Shown in pieces: positions 9,987 through 21,012 of a stretch of 64,000 nt of DNA. Source of the stretch: Lenzites betulinus (lineage: Eukaryota > Basidiomycota > Agaricomycetes > Polyporales > Polyporaceae). The first letter of the stretch is position 1, and each line of letters begins with the position of its first letter. The notes under the pieces are model-generated. The model ran no database searches. It had not been told where the DNA came from and saw only the letters and a list, made by a program, of their open reading frames with translations. The position numbers were made by a program, and so were the translations under genes. The stretch is from assembly GCA_022264855.1 (NCBI GenBank), contig JABYQU010000084.1, positions 1 through 64,000 of the forward strand, in the 5' to 3' direction.

Positions 9987-11302
9987 AACACCCTCCGTTC
10001 CCCTTTCCTACCCTCATTCCCACTCCGCCATCCTGGGAGACCCGCGAATGCTGTAGGAAAGGGACCAGCAGGAGTCACGGGCGAGGGGCTGCACGCGTAC
10101 GCTGACACCATCACCACACGCTCTCCATCGCGCTCGATCCGTCATCCGCCCCTTGCTGTCGTATATATCCGATCGTTCTGCGTTGTATACATCTCGTTCT
10201 CTTGTCTCCCCGCGTGCGTCGTTGCACATGCGCGCCCCGAACTTTGTAGGCCGCAAAGCGCGCAGGTATGTGGATTTTTACGTGAGCGCACTGATTCTTC
10301 TCCGCAGATCCTGGTCACGCGGATGACGCGGCTTCCTCAATATGTGGGAGAACCACATTGTATCCACGAAGCATCCAAGGTCATCGCGATGTATGTTGCG
10401 CCCTGCTGTCAATTCGTGCTTACGCCAGAGCTCCGGGATATAATAATATAGCCACACTGGCATTCTCGTGCAGCTGTGAGTCCAAGGAATACGCGCATCG
10501 GGCCACCACAGCTAACCTTAACATCTAAGTCTAGATTGACGAGCCTGCTCCAATTCCCTCGCCCGTCCGCGTCCCAGGCTGAATAAACATCAGGCTACCT
10601 CAGTCATGTCCCCCTTTGCCGCTGTCCCGTCTTCCTCTGCCGAAATCCATGCCTCCCCACTGTTCACCACTCTGGACGCTCGATGTGATGCCGCACATGC
10701 ACCCTCACAGTGATACGTGTTAACCTACGCGCACGTTCCAACTGCCCGAGGTCTTGGAGCTCTGCTCTCGCGAGAACGCCCCGAACACTCTGCTACCTCT
10801 CCGTCGTCACATAGATATTTCTGACCTTCTGAATACCATGTTGCTCCACGTCCCCACACCACACGGGTGTCGTCCACCCGCAAGGATCCGCACGTCTACC
10901 CTCCTCACACTACAGGCTCTGCGGAATGTATTCTTCATCCTCTGGCTCGCGCTAAGCAGTGTCATATCCTGTGCACATTCTTTGAGCCGCGGCCGGGAGG
11001 ATGACTCGTGGTCAACGCGAGTGAGGCGAACTCTTGCGAACGCGGCGCGCGTAAAGATTTTTGCACAACGAACATTCACTGTCACTCCAGGCGGCGCACG
11101 TCGGTCTCAGCTAACAGTAGTAGTACTAGGAGGCAGTAATACTCTCCGTCGCTCGTCAATTCAAACACACGGCGTGCCACAGCGCCTCCGCTTTGCTCGC
11201 ATACCGAAAGTTATAACATTGTTTCAAGCAGCTGTACAGTCCAGCGCGGCGAATTCGTACATCTCATTCCTCAAGTAATTATCAGACGTTCACCCCGCTC
11301 AT
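9987..11302. other. Intergenic, no gene recognised
   Basis: This is the 3' region of dynein light chain and the 3' region of the next minus-strand gene. A frame at 10754-11278 is open by chance in GC-rich DNA and shows no domain or splice support. TATATA occurs at about 10162. Confidence 0.45.
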
Positions 11303-12202
11303 CTAGTGAGCCTGGGACGGATCATTCTCCTTGTTCTCAACTGCCTTCTCATTGTCAGTGAGCGTCTCCGCGACGTCGCCAGGTTCAGCTGTAATCTCCG
11401 TGATCGGCGCTGGTGGAGCGTCGAGCAAGGCCGTGGGATCTATAGTCCCCCTTGAAAGTGTTTTACTCCGGCGCCGGGGGGCCCGAGCCCGTGGAGTGGT
11501 CGAAGAAGTGCCACTGTCAGCCGCGTTGGTGTGGTCAGAGTGGGCGCTAGCAGCGCCGGTGGACTGCAACTGGGTCAGTGGCGGTGGCGAATGCGACAGG
11601 CTGGTGCAGCTTACCTGCTCCTCGCTGGCAGGGGGCGTTGTGTCGGAGGTACCGGTTATGGCCGCGACTTCTTCCTTGCGGCTGACATCGTTGTTGGCAG
11701 CGCTAGAAGAGATCTGCGAGCTTTGATCACCAGAATAGAGGGCATTGGCGAGGGACGAGGGCGTCGAGGCTAGGTTTCTGTCAGACGACGGCGCGGGGAC
11801 TTGCTCGCTGTGACTGAGCTCGTTCAAGTCGGCATCGCTGAATTGGGTTCCTGACGACATCGTGTAGCTGCTAGATCGCCGACGTAGATCGGCCGAGCTC
11901 AGATCGCGGGTGTTTATGTCGGAAGTTTCGTCGGTGGTCTCCGCTTCCTCCTTGAGGTTGACTTTCTCGTTGACACCGCTAGATAGGAACTCTGAGCTGA
12001 CGATACTGTCGACGACCTTCGCATCTTCCTCGGACTTGCGTTCGACCTCGGCCTCGCTAAAGGACGGCTGTGAGCTTTCGACACCAGGATGGACGACGCA
12101 GTCGTCTGCGGGCGACAATGATTTAACGCACGGGTGGGTGATCGGGTTCACGTTGGGCGACGGCGCGGGGGCTTGAGTCCTACACGCCACAAAGGTGAGC
12201 AT
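11303..12202 (-). CDS. Hypothetical disordered protein, 299 aa, with a degenerate internal repeat
   Basis: The ATG at 12202 (MLTFVACRTQAPAPSPN) is used because the longer frame begins at a non-ATG codon. The protein is almost wholly Ser/Thr/Glu-rich and probably unstructured. Segments recur: KEEAETTDETSD and KEEVAAITGTSDTT, and two SS-rich blocks before each. A short basic patch, ARAPRRRSKTLSRG, could be a nuclear signal or phosphosite region, and the end is acidic (NEKAVENKENDPSQAH). No domain is recognised. It may be a fast-evolving orphan gene. Confidence 0.5.
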   Translation of the reverse strand: MLTFVACRTQAPAPSPNVNPITHPCVKSLSPADDCVVHPGVESSQPSFSEAEVERKSEEDAKVVDSIVSSEFLSSGVNEKVNLKEEAETTDETSDINTRDLSSADLRRRSSSYTMSSGTQFSDADLNELSHSEQVPAPSSDRNLASTPSSLANALYSGDQSSQISSSAANNDVSRKEEVAAITGTSDTTPPASEEQVSCTSLSHSPPPLTQLQSTGAASAHSDHTNAADSGTSSTTPRARAPRRRSKTLSRGTIDPTALLDAPPAPITEITAEPGDVAETLTDNEKAVENKENDPSQAH

Positions 12203-13269
12203 CTTCGTCTGCGGGAGTGAGGGGTGTGGCCGGGAGCTCACACTGGCCGCGAAGACATCGTGGCGAATGGTTAACAAGGTGCGGGTGTGCGAGAACAAAC
12301 AAGAGATGCTGCTTTAGCCATAAAAACCACGTTCATTTATATAGGACAGAGACTTCATGGTGGCGTCCTTGTGGCGTGTAGTAGGGGTTTTCTTCGGTAT
12401 GCCACCGTGAACACAAGATCTCGACAAAAGCTTACGGTGCCCTGCACAGGTTTTCATGCAAGCTGTTTCCAAACGTGTTTTCAGTGTGGCGTACTGCTAG
12501 AAATGACTCGGAATGATGCGTGACTGACCTTCCTAGTCCGACACAAGTATTCAACTTGCATCAGCTGTGATGGAAGCCACGCTGCTTCTGTGTGCAGCTC
12601 TCGCCACCAAAACGACCGAAAGCCCCTCGAAATCGCGGGCCGCATTTCGAAGCGAATGTCCATCTTTTGCGCAGCCAGCGTGACGCGATTGGGCGTTGCC
12701 ATCTTCGCGTGCTCCGCTAGTCCGACGGATACAGGGCGTGCGCAGTCCTTAGCGATGTCGAGGGGCGCGTTTTCGGAACAAGGTATTGCTTGCACCTGAC
12801 AGGCACTCGCTGCTACCAGTGCATCGTCGCTGTTGTATGGCGTAGCTGAAATAGGTGGCTGTCGGAAGCCTGCCACTTGCACGAGTGGCAATTTGACATC
12901 GCGGGTAACAGCATTTCATGAAATGTCGCCGCTCTGCCATTGGCGTTCAGCAGTCGATCTGTCACTATAATCGGAACGTACCAAGTCATAGATGCGTCGG
13001 ACCCGACCCTATCGAGTCCAAAGGGTACAGTTCTGAGAGCTGCACCGTGACAACGGTATGCCCAAAGCTAAGCGACCTGACGATGTACTTCAGGGGAACG
13101 ATGCTGTAAGGAGCCGTATCGCATTCGAAGCCATTTCCAAGAAAATTCAGGGTCTCCGCGAGAAACGGGTACTCGGAGTAGAAGGTAAGAGTCAGAGGAC
13201 GAGAAGAACGCCACAACGGCTGAAAAGCGCCCTAACCTGCGGGTGGCGGTGGCGGTGTTTGGTAGCGTT
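12203..13269. other. Intergenic, nothing recognised
   Basis: Only short frames are present. The stretch includes the promoter side of the disordered protein gene on the minus strand (a TTTATATAGG motif near 12334). Confidence 0.4.
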
Positions 13270-13545
13270 GTTTTCTCTCCCCCACTCGGACTCCTTCCTC
13301 AGTCTCGCTCAAGTTCTATATCCCGTACGCTCAGTATCTGCTACCTTGCAGTAGGTGAAAAGACCAAGGTCCTCTTATACTCGCATGTATACCTCTGAGC
13401 GATGGGCAAACCCGACCCGATTTGGAACTCCTTGGGCGTCTCACTCATTGTGGCGTTATTCTTCTCCTTGCCGCGGCACAAGCCTCCCACTGGGAGCACC
13501 TTCACAGACACCAATTCAGTCCCGCCGCAACGTTGAGTTCCAATC
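13270..13545 (+). repeat. Diverged dispersed repeat, copy A, with a short membrane-peptide frame
   Basis: This matches 19663-19902 in blocks: CGAACTCCTTCC-like, CTCGC[T/C]C[A/G]AGTTCTATA[T/C]CCCGTAC, GTATACCTC[T/C]GAGC[G/A]ATGG and TTGTGGCGTTAT. In copy A the shared ATG at 13402 opens a 44-aa frame ending at 13536. It starts MGKPDPIWNSLGVSLIVALF, a single hydrophobic helix. Conservation of the start context in both copies suggests the 5' end of an old duplicated gene. Confidence 0.5.
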
Positions 13546-14397
13546 CTATTACTAGTCATGCTTTCATTCTCAGTCTGTTTCAGCGCTTGGGAACCTTGCA
13601 CGTGGCTGGAGCGCCCAAAACGTGCCCGCCGCTATTAACGGCAATGCGCACTTACGGTGGTGCGTGAACTTACTACTAATCTCCTCCATGGCCACTTTGC
13701 GATCGTCTAGTAATGCAATTGTAGGCTGGGTGGCCTTGCGGCCACGCTTCTCAAGGTCTAGATACGCGTATCTGATCAGTCCCTTGCGTTGTACGAAGTC
13801 GCCGGCGCGGTGACTCGGAGTGTTCGCGCGCTCCTTGAATGATCTCACATTACTCAGGGCATTAGCTTGACGATAACACTTTGGGTCTCATCAAGGCTTT
13901 GACACGGCCCGATCTTCACCGCCCCGTTTGTTGTCGATACCAGAATATCCCAATGTGGAAGGTGCGTCCATACTGCGCGCGGCGGCCAGCTGACTTCCCA
14001 ATTATGTTCTCAAGTAGATCGGGAAAGCCTGACGTCCGTTTCGAACAGCGCCATGATGCTCACCTGCCCGAACCAACCTCTCCAACTTGTTATGTCAGAG
14101 ACTTGTCAAACTTACCAAACTGGCGGGTACTCTCAGATCGCATTTTGCAAATTTGCGAGCGGTGACCACGAGCACAGTCCTCGGTGGTCGAAGTGTTGCA
14201 TCGAAACTGGGAAGGTATAAAAGGTCAATCGTATGGCCCACCCCATGTTCGACACCTCAGCTCACAATTCCTCGCGGTTCGCTCATTCGCAACGTACCGT
14301 ACCGACCTCATCTCTCTCACCAACATCAACGGTGCGTCAAGAACTCGCTCCATGATCGTTCTTGTTGGGGTTCTAGCGTCTCACATTATACTTATAG
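13546..14397. other. Intergenic; leader and 5' UTR intron of the next gene at its end
   Basis: Most of the stretch is unassigned. A minus-strand frame at 13570-13848 contains RKGLIRYAYLDLEKRGRK followed by TIALLDDRKVAMEE and a good GTAAGT donor, so it may be an exon remnant. The last part (about 14331-14397) looks like a 5' UTR intron: GTGCGTCAAG ... TTATAG ends directly before the ATG at 14398. Confidence 0.4.
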
Positions 14398-15329
14398 ATG
14401 TCTGACTCTTCAAGCATATCTATGGAGGCCATTCTGGCTCAGGAGGGGCAGGAGAACTTTTTGAAGGGCTGCCCTGTCTTTGTTGACTTTGTTCCCGAAT
14501 ATTTCAAGACCCTCGAACTCAAGCAATCCATCTGGGCCGAGTTTCTATCTGTCACGCCTAACAATAATCCCGAAAGCGGTATCAACGTCAACCATGTGGT
14601 GTGGCGGGTGGAATTGACCGAGCAGCACCTTCCCTCGAGCTTCCATGCCTTCCGCCTGAGCATGGATATCTCCAACAATGGCATGCTTCTTTATGGAAGC
14701 GACGCTTCCGGCGAGACGGAGGTATGTTCGCCTCTTTCAATATGCTGTTCACGAGCTGATCTTTGGACAGCCTGGCGTGTTCTTCAACCCCAAGAAGGAT
14801 GATTTAGATTACTCCTCTGGTGCCCTGCAGATCAAAGGCCTAAAGTACAAAGGGCGCACATACAGCGCCGCCGAACATTTCGAGTACGGCTTGCGCGAAG
14901 GCACGACCCTGAAAAATCTCATCGACGTAGCAGCCAATCTAAAAATGGTCGGATTTAGTTTCCAACTCTATGATAACCGCTGGCAAGGGTGCCGCGATTA
15001 CATGTACTGTTTACAATGCTTGTTCTCGTCATGACCATACTGACTAAACACTCTTCAGGACTCAATACCACTATAACCTCGTGTTGCAGGGTATACTCAT
15101 CGATCGTGACGCTTCATTCTACCGGCGACACATCGGATTCGTCTACATCAAAGGCGTTGATCCCATCCCCAAGTACATCGAGCGTGGTGTCTTCGAGAGA
15201 TATGCGCGCCGTCTCCACTATCTCATGCCCTACGACAAGGAATTCATGGAGAAAGAAGGCAAACAGCATGCGGTGGATAATAGAGCTTGGGAGGATGTGG
15301 TTGCGGCGGCCGGTTCAGCTGATCAATAG
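14398..15329 (+). CDS. Conserved fungal hypothetical protein, 275 aa
   Basis: Three exons (14398-14721, 14771-15003, 15059-15329) join in frame with GTATG/ACAG and GTACTG/TTCAG introns. The N-terminal half contains INVNHVVWRVELTE and FRLSMDISNNGMLLYGS. The middle has YSAAEHFEYGLREGTTLKN, and QLYDNRWQGCRDYMTQYHYN spans the second junction. The layout (an NHW-like strand, a beta-rich body and a GCR[D/Y]-type motif) reminds me of the fungal DUF7770 family, but this is a tentative resemblance from memory. No signal peptide or membrane helix was seen. The C-terminal 80 residues are charged and helical. A likely intron in the 5' UTR abuts the ATG. Confidence 0.75.
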
Positions 15330-15836
15330 CTCGATGCTAAAGCTTTCTTTGCCCAAATTCATCAATCATGTCTACCTGTTGTCACTCGAAGTGTACCCGA
15401 ATCGCCCTGATCTCAATTATCATGTCTCTGCGACTCCTCACTGCAGTGTGCCACCCGTACTTTGGCGCTACTGACGCTTGAAACTGCAGCATGTCTGCCA
15501 GGTCGAATTGACTAGTAGCCTATAAGTGAACACCAAAGTTGGCCACGGAGCCCAGTGCATGTCTAATTGTTAGTTATCGAGGACCCTTGAAATCCAAGCC
15601 TTGCAACTCTACGTAGTATCGGTATCACCCCCTGACACTTACCACCCTCCCACAGTTTGAATCAGTACGGCTTCGAATGACACTCGCGTTCCATCAACGC
15701 AACATGAAATTCTCCATTTGCCCATATCGTCAGTCGTGAAAGTGCGGACAATATAACGGACATTCCATCAAGGCAGGTATCTCTGACCCTTCGCCTACTT
15801 TATCGGGCACGTATCCTTGAAAATGATCCTCTGGCC
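15330..15836. other. Intergenic up to the duplicated block
   Basis: This is the 3' flank of the 275-aa gene. No further gene was seen. Confidence 0.5.
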
Positions 15837-17423
15837 TAATGGTATACAGCCGTCGAGCCGGGAGAGCGTTATGCACACGGGCGCATTCCTTGGAATATCA
15901 CGTCAGCTTTTAGTTCAACAATCGATGCATAAGACTTCACCAAGACAGGGATCACTGCACACGGAGAGTCGCCCCGCTGCACGCATCATAGTTGTTGCAT
16001 TTTCAGAGCACACAACGCCGAGCTGTTCGCCTATCTGGCGCACGCATTTATCCTGATGCAAGCATAGCGCATACAACGCGAAAGAGCGCGGCAGGACGCC
16101 GACGTGTTCGAAGTCCACGCGCCACAGATCGCCGGTCGCGGAGTCGTACAGAAAGTTCCGGTCCGCTGGGTCGGCGTCGTAGAACTGGAGCGGCTCGGCT
16201 TCGAAGTCAAGGGCGTAGTTCTTCCGTGGGCGCACCCACTTGAGTGCCTGACAGCGGTGGTTCAGCGGAGACATACGCGAACAGCTCGAGCTTGAACGCT
16301 GCGGAAGCGTGCCGAGACCGCACTGTAAGTACTCACTTTGTTCACATATTCCCCGACATGTTTGGCGTCTAGGAAGGGAAAAGGTGCCTCGAAGTCCCGG
16401 AAGAAGATATGTTTCGCCGTTCCTCCTCCGACCGGGCCAAGAAGGCCATCTCCGGGAAGCGGGAGGTTCACAATCCAGCCCACCGCTGAGACGATCAGCG
16501 GACGTATGGTGGCGGCATCCTCAGGACGCTGTACGAGCCAGTCTTCGACCGTAGGCAAAGGCACGTAGTCCATGACCATATAGCTGTACCAGCCACGACG
16601 GAAAGCGAGGTAGACTTGCGGGACTCGGATGCACGGCGCAGCGGCGGCAGAAGCGTCGACTCGGAGTGTATGGCGATAGACGTAGTCCTGGGTTCGGGCT
16701 TCTTCTTCCATGCCGCACAAGCCAGAAGTGTACTTTATGAAGAATCTTGGGGTATTTGGCGGATACAAAACCTGGTTGGTTCTGAGACCCGCAGCGCGAC
16801 ACAGTTCGACGATTTCGTCGAGTGATGGAACAGTGGCATCGGCGCAAGGACGTTCGACTGTCACGACAGTAGGCCTGTTAAGCAGCTTCTCCATGGCCAA
16901 TTTCCAGCGAATAAGTGCAGGCAATGAAGCCAAGCGAAAGGAGGCGGTGGCCGGGAACGATGGGCTCGAGCTTCAGAATCTGCTAGTGGTGGCTAGAGAG
17001 CAAGGTACGCGGAAAAGCGCCCACTGCTTCGAAGCGCTTACCTGGATTTCAACGGTCCGCAGTGGCCAAAGTCCATAACACTGAAACGTACTGTCGACGG
17101 GCGTAGGTTTGAAAGACTGATAGCAATGCAGTCGACATTCTCGATCCAGGTATGTCCCCCCTGATAATAACGGAGTGCATACTTAAACTTAGCTAAATAC
17201 ACAGAGTGTCGCCGCAGGACCATCAGCTTTACGAGTGTTGCCGCTCGATGGTATCGTCGTTGCACGACCTCCCAGCGAGCCTGCACCCGCAGTAGTATGA
17301 ATGGGGACCTCGGGGATAACTTCGGCATTGGTAGCGATGTTGGGGAGTTGTTCTGGGGCGAGCAGGCGGGTGGACGAGTAGAACTTTTCTTGCAGCCCAG
17401 CGGTGTGTAGCAAAGAACAGACT
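15837..17423. repeat. Segmental duplication, copy 2 (1,587 bp)
   Basis: This is the direct-orientation partner of 4526-6113, about 11.3 kb away. It lacks the extra C found in copy 1 and therefore carries the open reading frame. At its right end a minus-strand frame that in copy 1 continues into unique DNA (LSDEEYAK...) is cut off, which hints that copy 1 sits in the original location and copy 2 is the insertion. Confidence 0.95.
15915..16894 (-). CDS. APH-fold phosphotransferase-like protein, intact copy
   Basis: Exons 16894-16337 and 16298-15915 give about 313 aa. The start is the ATG at 16894 (MEKLLNRPTVVTVERP); the longer frame starts at a non-ATG codon. Family hallmarks are LRTNQVLYPPNTPRFFIKYT (nucleotide lobe with the FIKY lysine), SYMVMDYVPLPTVEDW (hinge) and, after the intron, FYDADPADRNFLYD (catalytic loop, Asp with downstream Asn) followed by WRVDFEHVGVLPRSFALYAL (metal-binding DFE in place of DFG). 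Proteins of this type form large lineage-specific families in Agaricomycetes, and their substrate is unknown. The usual catalytic His is replaced by Asp (DADPxxxN). A second acceptor 24 nt upstream is possible. About 500 bp of upstream DNA is shared with copy 1, so promoter elements were probably duplicated too. Confidence 0.8.
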
Positions 17424-17938
17424 AACCGTCCATCTTGTAATTGAATGCTGTACGTTTGAATGCAGAATGATGCTGTATCGTTTCCCCGGTGTTTTGTAAG
17501 GGACTCATGTAACGGGCTAAGGCGACGGGTGGCTGCCCTGACCTCTGCCCAGACAGTCTCGGAACCAGCGCATCGCTCATGACAACCTTTTGTTCAACCG
17601 TCTGTGTATTCAGTCTGATTCAGCCCTGATGGGCGCCGCTTGAGTATAAACAAACCGTCGGTCCGCTGTGAATCCAAGCACGGTCCGAGTCCACTAATAT
17701 TTTACATTGGCAGCTCCGAACACAGGATAATTCCACTGTGCGTCTTAGCCCCTCGAGGCAACGAATTGAGTCCTCATACGCCGATGAGTAGCGACTTCCC
17801 GTCATTCGGCGTCGGGCACACACTAGCCGCCTCTTTCAGCAGAGAGCGTTCAAACCCGTGCGAAGTGATATCGTCGCATCCCAGCGGGCGAAAGCGACGA
17901 TGTTGGAGGGTAGGGAAGGCTACCGCGCTCGCGGAGTT
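17424..17938. other. Intergenic, nothing recognised
   Basis: No gene was seen between the duplicated block and the SINE-like palindrome. Confidence 0.5.
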
Positions 17939-18783
17939 GTATACAACAGTTATTGCAACTTTCTAGGTGTAATAAATAGCGGTAGTTGCAACTTCGGTGG
18001 TTTAAGGCCAAATAGGCGCCGTTTGGCACAGCCACTGACGCGCGAGACGCGGGCGCCTATCTGCAGTTGCAGTCACAGCGAAGTGGGCGTCTATTGTAGT
18101 TGCAGCCACGAAAAGAACACGCAGCGAGCGGAATTGAACACCGGACCTGCTGCAAAAGCCTAAGTAAGAGTGACACATGTAAACCACTCGGCCACACGGC
18201 TGTACAAATGCTATGGTTGCCCACGTACTAGTCCAAATACATTTTCTCAGCTACTAATGGTACTCCAAGTCCTTACCGGATCTTGGTGCTGCATAAGGAC
18301 TTATAATGCTGTTAGTAGCCAAAGGAATGGATGAACACTAGTACTATATATACTCCTATAGTGTGTACAGTTCTGTGGCTGAGTGGTCCATTTCTATCAC
18401 TGGAATCTGACATCTTGCTGAAGCTTGGCGCTGCGTGAGGACTTGGAGTAACTTGGGGTGCCATTAGTAGCTGGGGAAATGTATTTGAACTACAACCGTG
18501 GGCAACCGTAGCATTTGTACAGCCGTGTGGCCGAGTGGTTTACATGTGTCACTCTTACTTAGGCTTTTGCAGCAGGTCCGGTGTTCAATTCCGCTCGCTG
18601 CGTGTTCTTTTCGTGGCTGCAACTACAATAGACGCCCACTTCGCTGTGACTGCAACTGCAGATAGGCGCCCGCGTCTCGCGCGTCAGTGGCTGTGCCAAA
18701 CGGCGCCTATTTGGCCTTAAACCACCGAAGTTGCAACTACCGCTATTTATTACACCTAGAAAGTTGCAATAACTGTTGTATAC
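17939..18783. mobile_element. Head-to-head palindrome of a tRNA-derived SINE-like element
   Basis: The arms 17939-18225 and 18497-18783 are inverted copies with one difference noticed by eye, and a diverged continuation runs further inward on both sides. Each arm begins inside with a tRNA-Ser/Leu-like head. On the plus strand, TGGCCGAGTGG near 18529 fits an A box (TRGYNNAGNGG) and TGTTCAATTCC near 18582 fits a B box, about 54 bp apart, as in tRNAs with a long variable arm. No acceptor-stem pairing is visible, so this is not a tRNA gene. The body holds repeated AGTTGCA motifs. The core has a second, diverged head (TGGCTGAGTGG near 18374) and two direct copies of a tail starting CTTGG[T/C]GCTGC. 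The flanks CTACCGCGCTCGCGGAG and CTACGCTCGCGAG look like an imperfect target duplication. Confidence 0.75.
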
Positions 18784-19662
18784 TCTACGCTCGCGAGCTG
18801 TTGTGAGGCGAGCCGACGCACAATTTCCTGACGCCACCGCGAAGCTGACGGCTAGCAACAGCGTACCTGCTGTTACCCTCTGAGAGCGGCACCGATACGG
18901 CGATAGCGACACCGTTCCGAAACAAGCCAGGGAGAAGTGACTGTACTCGGATTCCGAGGACCCGGATCCCACGAAGGCAAACGCGAGGCATCCTGCTTTG
19001 GACGGTCTCCGACAATTTGCCCAAGGAGTCATGTTCGCAATATTCCCATGGCTGCAGTGCGCATGAGGACCAATCAGATCCCACAAAAAGCTCCGTCAGA
19101 ACGGGCTGCTTATTCCATTACCGCTCGCCTCTTGCGCGTTCCCTCGTGCTCGGCGCCCGCCCATGGACAGGGCAAATAAGGCAGGCCATGCACGCCTCGG
19201 CGGCCTAGGATCTGCGATGCGCAGCGAACGCCGCCCATATCCAGCAGCCTAAGTACGTCGTGACAGCCTAGTGGGCAGTGACGGAAGCAGAGCGCTGCCG
19301 CTTGCACCGCAACACTGGTTTCGATCGCCTCCCCCCATTTCCGGTCGGCAGTGCGCCCCATCTCGGAATCGTGGATTCGTCGCACACGACGACCTTGACA
19401 CCGGTGCAGCTGCTAGAACGCTTGGGCAGATAGACGCTATTGACACTTGTAGATCTCTGTCGTATGCGGAGTCGCTGCCCAACGTAATATGCGGCCTAAA
19501 CCGGTACAGCTCGAGCCAGCCTGTGCGTCACCGCCCCCTATCGTACATTGCCCAATTCCCCGTAGCTGCGGGACCAGGGCCTCGCCGCGCACAACAATTG
19601 TGGCGCAGTACGGCGCCGTCTGTTGTGGGACAGTCGTCTCAAGTCAATGCGCACACAGGCCA
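18784..19662. other. Intergenic, nothing recognised
   Basis: There are overlapping chance frames in GC-rich DNA. No domain, splice pattern or RNA gene was identified. Confidence 0.4.
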
Positions 19663-19902
19663 ATTTCTCTCCCCGAACTCCTTCCCTGGTCTCGCCCGAG
19701 TTCTATACCCCGTACTGTTTCTAGTGGATGCGGCTGACAAGACCCTGACATGCTTACTAGTATACCTCCGAGCAATGGACAAACCACCCCTCGGCGGAAC
19801 GCCGTGGGCGTTTCTATCTTTGTGGCGTTATATCTTTTCTTCCTCATGGTGACTCGTGCGCGCGAGGCTTCGAGTCCCATCACGTTGAGTTCAAGTCAAT
19901 GC
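19663..19902 (+). repeat. Diverged dispersed repeat, copy B
   Basis: This is the partner of 13270-13545, with an identical block order and a shared ATG at 19775 (MDKP versus MGKP). A different frame nearby still encodes a hydrophobic run, VGVSIFVALYLFFLMV. That resembles LGVSLIVALFF of copy A, so copy B appears frameshifted between its start and its helix. Confidence 0.5.
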
Positions 19903-21004
19903 TCCTGCCCTCTTCGCGAATATTCCACGTTGATCTTCCAAAGTTGCCCACACCGCCGTGCACTGTCACTAGTTTTACATACCGCGTCCATCTTCGCTCC
20001 GCCACCTCGGTCCGTTGATAGACTCGGATATCTGATATCTACAACCCCATGAAGACGCGAGTGCGTGGTCCGAATGTACCCCGTCCGTACATGCAGGGAT
20101 GCTTTGATGCTTGAAACTGAGATAATTCCTACTCCGTATGGACACTCCGTAGATCATAGCGTACCACATCGTCGGCTCACAACGTTGGCTCTATCGGGAG
20201 ACAATTGGTCAAGGTATGTTCAATGCATGTGTTAGCTGCCGCTCTTCACACTGATTACCCGCTGACGTCCCACTTCTCAGCAGAACTCGGATACTGAAGT
20301 CGTCGACATCGAAATCTTTTTAACAATAGACACTCGCTACGCCACATTACTCACTATGCACATGAACGGCCTTCTACGACTGGGTACGACGACGGTTGAG
20401 ACGTATCAAGGCCTCTCGTTCTTGCCGGCCCTCATCTTAGATACTCCGCGCCACCTGCGCGGTACCCAGTATCAATGGGACGCCGTCGCGCCCCGGGCTG
20501 TCTGTACCTCCGGGCCATCACGCTCAACAATCGCGACGTTTTTCGCGAAAGAGATGGTGCACATTGCGTACAACGGGGAAGCCTCTCCGAAGGTACAGGA
20601 TGTCGACGTCGAGATGAGGGCCCATTGCGATATACGCCACCAAGAGCGCGCGGGCACACGGACAGAACCTCGGGCGGATCGCGTCCGTACGCGCCATACG
20701 GGCTCGCGCCAATGAGACGAGATGACGTCTCGGGCGAACGGCGATGCGTGCGATTTGCCGCGTTAGACATGCGGTTTACCGTCCGTCGATTGCCTACTAG
20801 CATACGACGAACATGCGCGCTGTCCATCAGCGGACGGTGTGCTCGGTGTGCTATAGTTGTCTTCGGAAAGCGGCGGGCAGATCGCTACGCGGGCCCGGGT
20901 CGTCAATTACTACCACCACGCGCTGCACGATAGATCGACACAGGTTTCGCAGGCCGCCGCGAGGAACAGTCCCGCTTGTCCAAGTAAAGGCAAGTGGAAG
21001 GTGC
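19903..21004. other. Intergenic, nothing recognised
   Basis: There are many short overlapping frames on both strands with CpG-rich composition. No gene can be supported. Confidence 0.4.
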
Positions 21005-21012
21005 GCATGCAC

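Noticed and set aside
11303..12298. Longer 331-codon version of the disordered protein
   Set aside because: The extra codons start at a non-ATG codon; the first ATG in frame is at 12202.
4526..17423. Retrogene origin of the duplicated phosphotransferase copy
   Set aside because: Both copies keep the intron and upstream DNA, and no target duplication or poly-A tract borders either copy.
18521..18600. tRNA-Ser/Leu gene on the plus strand (and its mirror near 18120-18205)
   Set aside because: A and B boxes are present but no acceptor stem or convincing anticodon arm can be formed, and the sequence is part of a repeated palindromic element.
18002..18720. Identical 61-codon frames on opposite strands as a duplicated gene
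   Set aside because: They run through the tRNA-like head and non-coding body of the SINE-like element.
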